Positions 1 through 4,660 of a DNA stretch of 5,763 bases are shown here, piece by piece. Made by a program: the position numbers and the translations under genes. This stretch comes from Acidobacteriota bacterium (GTDB lineage: Bacteria; Acidobacteriota; Holophagae; Holophagales; Holophagaceae): contig JAJYBX010000144.1 of assembly GCA_021778785.1 (NCBI GenBank), forward strand, positions 1-5,763. The letters run 5' to 3'. Positions within the stretch are counted from its first letter, which is position 1. Each line of letters starts with the position of its first letter. The notes beneath the pieces were generated by a model. The model had not been told where the DNA came from. It saw only the letters and a program-made list of their open reading frames with translations, and did no database searches.

Positions 1-634
1 GACCCAGGTCTTCCGCTCCCACCAGACGCTCTTCGAGGAGCTGGAGCACGGCCAGAAACCCGAGACGCTGTTCGTCACCTGCTCGGATTCCAGGATCAAT
101 CCCAACCTGATCACCCAGACGGGTCCGGGGGAGCTCTTCATCCTCCGGAACGTGGGCAACCTGATCCCGCCCTTCGAGAACATGGGGGGCATGGCCGCGG
201 GCATCGAGTTCGCGGTGGAGGCCCTCCGGGTCAAGGACATCATCATCTGCGGCCATTCCAACTGCGGCGCCATGCAGGCCCTGCTGGACCCGGCCAAGCT
301 CGAGGGCCTGCCGGCCACCCGGTCCTGGCTGTCCCACGCCCGCAAGACCGAGCGGGTCATGTGGGAGAGCTACGGGCACCTCCACGGGAACGAGCTGCTC
401 CACGCCACGGTGGAGGAGAACGTCCTCGAGCAGCTGGAGAACCTCCGCAGCCACCCCTCCGTGGCCAAGGCCGTGAGCGGGGGGATGCTGCACCTCCACG
501 GCTGGGTCTACAAGATCGAGACGGGCGAGGTGTTCGCCTTCGATCCCGTCCGCGGCCAGTACACCTCTGTCACGGGCGCGGACGGCCTCCCGCCCCTCGA
601 CGAGGGGCACCGGGCCACGGATCTCTCGATCTAG
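1..634 (+). CDS. Beta-class carbonic anhydrase, N-terminus cut by window edge
   Basis: Predicted zinc enzyme interconverting CO2 and bicarbonate, acting in the cytoplasm. The frame is open from base 2, giving 210 residues before a TAG stop at 632-634. The family is usually about 215-225 residues, so only some 10-15 N-terminal residues are probably missing. Visible hallmarks are the TCSDSR motif (Cys codon 80-82, Asp codon 86-88) and CGHSNCGAM (His codon 254-256, Cys codon 263-265). Together these supply the Cys-His-Cys zinc ligands and the Asp-Arg dyad. Further family signatures are ELFILRNVGN, GGMAAGIEFAV and, near the C-terminus, LHLHGWVYKIETGEV. The GTG at 152 lies inside the conserved core and is not the start. 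The gene converges on era with a 78-bp gap. Nothing nearby (cyanate or carboxysome genes) suggests a special role, so housekeeping bicarbonate supply is the default inference. No key residue is missing. Confidence 0.96.
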   Translation, partial: TQVFRSHQTLFEELEHGQKPETLFVTCSDSRINPNLITQTGPGELFILRNVGNLIPPFENMGGMAAGIEFAVEALRVKDIIICGHSNCGAMQALLDPAKLEGLPATRSWLSHARKTERVMWESYGHLHGNELLHATVEENVLEQLENLRSHPSVAKAVSGGMLHLHGWVYKIETGEVFAFDPVRGQYTSVTGADGLPPLDEGHRATDLSI

Positions 635-641
635 CCGACCG

Positions 642-690
642 CCGGATCGCGAAGCGGCCTGCGGGGCAGGCCAGCGAAGCGAGGCTCCGG
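642..690. repeat. Imperfect intergenic palindrome, possible shared terminator
   Basis: Most of the gap between the convergent carbonic anhydrase and era genes can fold. The core is a perfect 7-bp stem, GGCCTGC (656-662) with GCAGGCC (666-672), around a GGG loop. Flanking arms continue the symmetry with interruptions: TCGC (647-650) against GCGA (679-682), and CCGGA (642-646) against TCCGG (686-690). The 8-mer GCGAAGCG occurs on both sides of the core (649-656 and 674-681) as a direct repeat. Its place between two 3' ends fits a bidirectional terminator, but no T-tract follows on either strand, so classical intrinsic termination is doubtful. It could instead be a copy of a dispersed REP-like element. 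The rest of the gap shows nothing else. Confidence 0.4.
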
Positions 691-712
691 CGAGGAGGCT
701 ATGCCACCTGTT

Positions 713-1624
713 TCAAATCGAGAGCCGATCCAGCCGTTCCGGCCGGTCCCGCCAGCCCTCGTCCACCTTCACGAAGAGCTCCAGGCGCACGGGGCGCTGG
801 AGCAGCTTCTTCAGCTCGCGCTGGGCGCTCTGGCGGATGTCCTTGATCATCTCGCCCTGGGAGCCGAGCAGGATCTTGCGGTGGCCATCCCGGTCCACGA
901 GGATCTGGGCCGCGATGAAGACCCCGTCGGGATCCATGTCCTCCGGGTAGTCCGCCTGGCCCGGCTCGATCCACTGCTCGATGAGCACCGCCACGCCGTG
1001 GGGCACCTCTTCGCGGGTCTTGCGGAGCACCTTCTCGCGGATGAATTCCGTGGCCAGGGACCGCTCGGTCTGGTCCGTGAAGGTCTCCGGATCGTAGGGC
1101 CAGCCCGGCTGGGTGGCGTCGCGCTCCAGCAGGTTCCAGAGCGGATCCAGGTTCAGCCCCATCTTGGCGCCGATGGGGACGACCTCCCGGAAGGGGATCA
1201 GATCCTTGTAGGTGGCCACCTTCTCCAGGAGCCGGCCCTTGGAGAGGAGGTCGATCTTGTTGAGCAGCAGGTAGGTGGGGCGCCCCAGCTTCCGCAGCCG
1301 CTTGGCCAGGGCATGCTCGCCCGTGCCCAGGTACTCGTTGGCGTCCACCACCCACAGCAGCAGGTCGGCCTGCTCCAGCGCCTGCTCCACATGGGCCATC
1401 ATCCGCTCGTTGAGGGCGTGCTTCGGGAGGTGGATGCCGGGCGTGTCCAGGAAGGCGAGCTGGGCCTCGCCGCGGTCCACGACCCCCAGCACCCGGGTGC
1501 GGGTGGTCTGGGGCATCTGGCTGGTGGCGGCGAGCTTCTGGCCCAGGAGGGCATTCAGCAGCGTCGATTTCCCGGCGTTCGGCAGGCCGATGATGGCGAC
1601 GGTGGCGTGCCGGCGGTCACCCAC
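713..1624 (-). CDS. era: GTPase Era, 16S rRNA / 30S maturation factor
   Basis: Era binds the 3' end of 16S rRNA and couples GTP hydrolysis to late assembly of the small ribosomal subunit. The 303 residues match the usual family length of about 300. GTPase motifs are in order: G1 GLPNAGKS (13-20), G2 region QTTRTR (39-44), G3 DTPG (60-63) and G4 NKID (122-125). G5 reads GAK (152-154) where SAK or SA is usual. The C-terminal KH domain has its GXXG loop as GSQG (254-257) followed by the IKDI helix, and ends with the family-typical VKVDEGWRD (285-293). Residues about 220-234 form an acidic loop longer than in E. coli Era. The start is GTG at 1622-1624. It lies inside the end of lpxA (8-bp overlap, lpxA stop at 1617-1619) with only a weak purine stretch upstream, so translation is probably coupled to lpxA. 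No other start fits in frame close to the G1 motif. Confidence 0.97.
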   Translation of the reverse strand: MGDRRHATVAIIGLPNAGKSTLLNALLGQKLAATSQMPQTTRTRVLGVVDRGEAQLAFLDTPGIHLPKHALNERMMAHVEQALEQADLLLWVVDANEYLGTGEHALAKRLRKLGRPTYLLLNKIDLLSKGRLLEKVATYKDLIPFREVVPIGAKMGLNLDPLWNLLERDATQPGWPYDPETFTDQTERSLATEFIREKVLRKTREEVPHGVAVLIEQWIEPGQADYPEDMDPDGVFIAAQILVDRDGHRKILLGSQGEMIKDIRQSAQRELKKLLQRPVRLELFVKVDEGWRDRPERLDRLSI

Positions 1625-2402
1625 GATGGATGCCCCGCTTGGATTCGCGGATGAAGGTCAGGAGGTAGGCCACCTCGGGGATGGCGCCGCACTCCCGCTC
1701 GACCTGCTGCAGCGCCTCGTCCCGGAGCAGGCCGGCGTGGAACAGCAGCCGGTGGGCCCGCTTCAGGCCCTCGACCACCTCGTTCGAGAAGCCCTTCCGC
1801 TGGAGACCGATCGTGTTCACGCCGTAGCTCTTGGTGTCCCGGGCCCCGACGGTCTTCATGAAGGGCAGCACGTCCTGGGTGGCGACGGTGAAGCCGCCCA
1901 TGAAGGCGTGGTCGCCCACCCGGCAGAACTGGTGGACGGCCGAGAAGGCCCCGATGTTGCAGCCGTCGCCCACGTGCACGTGGCCCGCCAGGGTGGCGCT
2001 GTTGGCGAAGATGTTCCGGCTGCCCACATGGCAGTCGTGGGCCACGTGGGATCCGGTCATGAGGAAGTTGTCGTCGCCCACGGTGGTGAGGCCGCCGCCA
2101 CCCTCGGTGCCGCGGTGCATGGTGCAGCCCTCGCGGATCACGTTGCGGCTCCCGACCACCAGCCGGGTGGGGGCGCCCTTGAACTTCAGGTCCTGGGGGC
2201 CCATGCCCAGGGTGACGTGCGGGAAGATGTCATTGTCCTCGCCGATCTCGGTGTGGGGGCCGATCACCACGTGGCTGCGGAGCAGGGTGCGAGCGCCGAT
2301 GAGGGAGTTGCCCTCGACCACGCAGAAGGGGCCGATGACCACACCCTCGCCCAGGCGGGCCTCCGGGCTGATGACGCTGCTGGGATGGACCTGCGCACTC
2401 AT
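1617..2402 (-). CDS. lpxA: Acyl-ACP--UDP-N-acetylglucosamine O-acyltransferase LpxA
   Basis: Catalyses the first step of lipid A synthesis, moving a 3-hydroxyacyl chain from ACP to the 3-OH of UDP-GlcNAc in the cytoplasm. The product is 261 residues (E. coli 262). The N-terminal two thirds is a left-handed beta helix of hexapeptide repeats, for example VVIGPF and TLAGHVHVGDGCNIGAF. The C-terminal part from about residue 195 is helical. Conserved active-site positions are visible: QDLK (70-73), MHRGT (95-99), HVAHDC with the catalytic His at 122 (E. coli His125), His141 in LAGHV, and His157 in VHQF. The start is ATG 2400-2402, which overlaps the fabZ stop as ATGA and leaves the standard short N-terminus before the first repeat. 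A longer open frame upstream to 2759 is only fabZ read out of frame. Residues near 188 and 198 differ from E. coli specificity positions (see findings). No lpxD, lpxI or lpxB is adjacent within the window. Confidence 0.97.
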   Translation of the reverse strand: MSAQVHPSSVISPEARLGEGVVIGPFCVVEGNSLIGARTLLRSHVVIGPHTEIGEDNDIFPHVTLGMGPQDLKFKGAPTRLVVGSRNVIREGCTMHRGTEGGGGLTTVGDDNFLMTGSHVAHDCHVGSRNIFANSATLAGHVHVGDGCNIGAFSAVHQFCRVGDHAFMGGFTVATQDVLPFMKTVGARDTKSYGVNTIGLQRKGFSNEVVEGLKRAHRLLFHAGLLRDEALQQVERECGAIPEVAYLLTFIRESKRGIHRG

Positions 2403-2869
2403 TTGCCTTCCCCCTCCGCCAGGTCCATGAGCATGGACATGAATTCCGCCTCGGCCACCTTCTGCCCGTCCACGAAGGCCTCCCCCCGCATCTTGCAGAT
2501 CCGGCCCTTGAGGCTGAGCACCTTGACTTCCATCACCAGCTGGTCGCCCGGGAGCACCGGCTTCCGGAACTTCGCCCCGTCGATCCCCATGAAGTAGATC
2601 ACCTTGCGGGCCCGGTCCTCGATCTCCTGGAGCAGCAGGCAGCCGCCGGTCTGGGCCATGGCCTCGAGGATGTAGACGCCGGGGAACACGGGCCGGGCCG
2701 GGAAGTGCCCCTGGAAGACCTGCTCGCTGTAGCTGATGTTCCTCAGGCCGCGGATCCACTGGCCCGGCTCGAAGTCCAGGATGCGGTCCACCAGCAGGAT
2801 GGGGTAACGGTGGGGGAGCAGGTCGAGGATCCCCTGCAGGTCGATCGTTCTCGGCTCACGTTCGGACAT
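2399..2869 (-). CDS. fabZ: 3-hydroxyacyl-ACP dehydratase FabZ
   Basis: Dehydrates (R)-3-hydroxyacyl-ACP to trans-2-enoyl-ACP in the elongation cycle of type II fatty acid synthesis, as a soluble hot-dog-fold enzyme. The 156 residues match the family (about 150). The N-terminal DLLPHRYPILLVDRI (16-30) is characteristic. The catalytic pair is His55 in QGHFPARPVFPGV (52-64) and Glu69 in ILEAMAQTGG (67-76). Phe62 replaces the Met or Leu often found before PGV, a mild variation. I chose ATG at 2867-2869 because GGAG at 2876-2879 sits 6 nt ahead. An upstream in-frame TTG at 2879-2881 would leave the SD only one base away. The stop TGA overlaps the lpxA ATG by 4 bp, indicating coupled translation of two enzymes that use the same hydroxyacyl-ACP pool. 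The HD-GYP gene ends 51 bp upstream on the same strand, so read-through from it is possible. Confidence 0.97.
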   Translation of the reverse strand: MSEREPRTIDLQGILDLLPHRYPILLVDRILDFEPGQWIRGLRNISYSEQVFQGHFPARPVFPGVYILEAMAQTGGCLLLQEIEDRARKVIYFMGIDGAKFRKPVLPGDQLVMEVKVLSLKGRICKMRGEAFVDGQKVAEAEFMSMLMDLAEGEGK

Positions 2870-2875
2870 GAAGCG

Positions 2876-2879
2876 CTCC
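2876..2879 (-). promoter_or_regulatory. Shine-Dalgarno site of fabZ
   Basis: GGAG on the minus strand, 6 nt before the ATG at 2869, fixes the fabZ start. A second and stronger GGAGG lies at 2883-2887, 13 nt from the ATG and inside an inverted repeat, so it is probably too far away to be the main site. Confidence 0.6.
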
Positions 2880-2880
2880 A

Positions 2881-2913
2881 AGCCTCCAGATTACCGGCAC
2901 GGGCCCGGAGGCT
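2881..2913 (-). promoter_or_regulatory. Inverted repeat in the fabZ leader
   Basis: On the minus strand AGCCTCC (2913-2907) is followed after 19 nt by its exact reverse complement GGAGGCT (2887-2881). In mRNA this could form a 7-bp stem directly upstream of the fabZ SD and would bury the GGAGG at 2883-2887. It begins 7 bp after the stop of the HD-GYP gene, so it may act as a weak transcriptional barrier or an RNA stability element between the two genes, or modestly affect fabZ translation. There is no U-tract, so a standard terminator is unlikely. The repeat itself is certain; its function is inference. Confidence 0.4.
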
Positions 2914-2920
2914 CCAGTGT

Positions 2921-4660
2921 TCAGGACGGGCGGACGGTCCGCTCGAAGACCCGGGCCTCGATGAAGAGCCCCAGCAGGTCGTGGTCCAGGGCCCCCTCCC
3001 GGGCCTCGTCCCGGAGGATGTCCAGGCTCCGCTCCAGGGGCACGGCGCCCTTGTATGGGCGGTCCCGGGCCGTGAGGGCGTCGAACACATCAGAGATGGC
3101 CATGGCCCGGCTCTGGACGGGGATCGCCTCCGGGCCCAGCTGCCGCGGATAGCCGCGGCCGGTGAGGCGCTCGTGATGGGCGTAGGCGATCTCCGGGATG
3201 CCCGACAGATCGCGCGTCCAGGGGATGCGCTCCAGGAACCGGAAGGTGTGGGTCACGTGGCTCTCGATCTCCAGGCGCTCGGCTTCGGAGAGGCTGCCCC
3301 GGCGGATGCGGAGGCAGGCCAGATCGCCGGGATCCACCAGCTCCCGGCGTTCCCCGGTCCAGTGGGTGTAGGAGAGGGGTTCCAGGAGCCCCAGGCCATC
3401 GGCCACCTCCTGGGCCAGCACCGTGGGCTCGTTGCTCTGGCGCACCAGGTGGATGAGCCGCTCGGTCTGGTCCCGCCGATCCCGGATCACCTGCTCCCAG
3501 CGGGCCGGATCGAAGCGGTCTCCGCCCTTCCAGGCCTGGGCGAGGAGGTCCAACGCATCCTCCAGCTCCCGCTGGCGCAGCCGCTGCAGGATGATCTCCA
3601 GCTGGGCGGGGTCCAGCTTCTTGGCCTTCACCAGGACCTGCTCGCGGACGCCCACCTTCCCGAAGTCGTGCAGCAGGCTCGCGTAGCGCAGCTCCCGCAG
3701 CTGGCGGTCCGTGAAGGTCAGCCCCCCGTAGCGGCCATTGGGCGTGAGGTTCACCGCCTCCGCCAGGCCCACCGTGAGGTCCGCCACGCGGCCCGAGTGG
3801 CCGCTGGTCACGGGGTCCCGGGCCTCGATGGCGGTCACGGAGGCGTTCACGAAGCCCTCGAAGAGCAGCTCGATCTCCTCGCGGAGGTTGGCGTTCTTCA
3901 CGGCGACGCCCGCCTGCCCGGCGAGGCTCTGGGCCAGGCGGGCGTGCTCGGCCAGGAAGGGCACCACCCGGTGGGTCCCGTCATTTTCCTCAATCCGGTT
4001 CAGCAGGGCCAGGGCCCCCAGGACCATCCCCTCCGTGTCCTGCATGGGCACCACCAGCATCGACTGGGTCCGGTACCCGGTCTGCTGGTCGAAGGCCTTG
4101 TTGAACTCGTAGGGGACATCCCCGGGCAGCTCGTAGACATCGTCGACGTTGAGCACGGACCCCGTCGAGGCGACGTAGCCCGCGATGGCCTTCGAGGTGA
4201 GGGGCATGCGGAACCGCTCCGCGGGCCAGGTCACCCGGGCGTTCTGGGTGTGGGCGAAGAGCAGCTCACGGCGGTCGTCCTCCCCCACCACCAGGTAGAT
4301 GGAGCCGGCCTCCGCGGAGACCAGCTCCCGGGCGGAGGTGAGGATCAGGTCCAGCAGGCGGTCCAGGTGCTGCTCCGAGGCGAGTGCCCGGCCCACGTGG
4401 TGCAGGCGCTCCATGTTCTGCTTGTCCTTCAGCCGCTCCCAGCCGGCCTCGATCAGGGCCAGCGCCGCCTCCTCGCCGGGCCACTGGAGGCAGGTGACCA
4501 GCTCACCCTCCCCGGGCAGGCCCACCACCACCTCCGAGGGGCCCCCGTCGGCCCAGGCCAGGTGGTGGCGGATCTCCCGTCCGACCCGCTCGTGGAGGGT
4601 GCTACGGTGCTCGGGAGGGACAGCGACCGTGAAACGCAAAGGGGAATCCAGCTCCGCCAA
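2921..4660 (-). CDS. GAF and HD-GYP domain protein, predicted c-di-GMP phosphodiesterase
   Basis: A 579-residue protein from the TTG start at 4658-4660, with no signal peptide or membrane segment, so a cytoplasmic sensor-effector. Residues 1-80 belong to no family I recognise. A GAF-like sensor domain spans about 90-255 (SIYLV at 120, VVPM near 204, VLGALALLNR 213-222). The HD-GYP domain follows. His288 lies in SGHSGRVADL, His331-Asp332 in LLHDFGKVGV, His468 in ESHVTH, His495-His496 in AHHER, GYP at 503-505 and Asp524 in SDVFDALTARDRPYK. All expected metal-ligand histidines and aspartates are present, so hydrolysis of cyclic-di-GMP is likely. Two oddities: HD to the next His is 137 residues against about 38 in characterised HD-GYPs, an insertion of about 100 residues at roughly 350-454; and Thr500 stands where HHExxDGxGYP usually has Asp. 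The start is uncertain. TTG 4639 or ATG 4414 are alternatives, and the frame upstream of 4660 is antisense to the methyltransferase gene. Confidence 0.9.
   Translation of the reverse strand: MAELDSPLRFTVAVPPEHRSTLHERVGREIRHHLAWADGGPSEVVVGLPGEGELVTCLQWPGEEAALALIEAGWERLKDKQNMERLHHVGRALASEQHLDRLLDLILTSARELVSAEAGSIYLVVGEDDRRELLFAHTQNARVTWPAERFRMPLTSKAIAGYVASTGSVLNVDDVYELPGDVPYEFNKAFDQQTGYRTQSMLVVPMQDTEGMVLGALALLNRIEENDGTHRVVPFLAEHARLAQSLAGQAGVAVKNANLREEIELLFEGFVNASVTAIEARDPVTSGHSGRVADLTVGLAEAVNLTPNGRYGGLTFTDRQLRELRYASLLHDFGKVGVREQVLVKAKKLDPAQLEIILQRLRQRELEDALDLLAQAWKGGDRFDPARWEQVIRDRRDQTERLIHLVRQSNEPTVLAQEVADGLGLLEPLSYTHWTGERRELVDPGDLACLRIRRGSLSEAERLEIESHVTHTFRFLERIPWTRDLSGIPEIAYAHHERLTGRGYPRQLGPEAIPVQSRAMAISDVFDALTARDRPYKGAVPLERSLDILRDEAREGALDHDLLGLFIEARVFERTVRPS
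4613..4619 (+). promoter_or_regulatory. Possible Shine-Dalgarno site of the methyltransferase gene
   Basis: GGGAGGG lies 9 nt before the GTG at 4629-4631, good spacing for a strong ribosome binding site, and is the main reason for choosing that start. The same bases encode Pro codons of the HD-GYP protein on the other strand, so a chance match is possible. Confidence 0.4.

Noticed and set aside
701..1654. Plus-strand open frame opposite era
   Set aside because: Antisense shadow rich in His, Leu, Gln and Gly; era on the minus strand explains the region fully.
2403..2759. N-terminal extension of the lpxA frame
   Set aside because: This stretch is fabZ read in another frame. The ATG at 2402 gives the normal LpxA length and the ATGA overlap.
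2888..2893. TAATCT as a -10 box for fabZ on the minus strand
   Set aside because: No -35-like hexamer occurs at 16-19 bp spacing, so a promoter cannot be supported.
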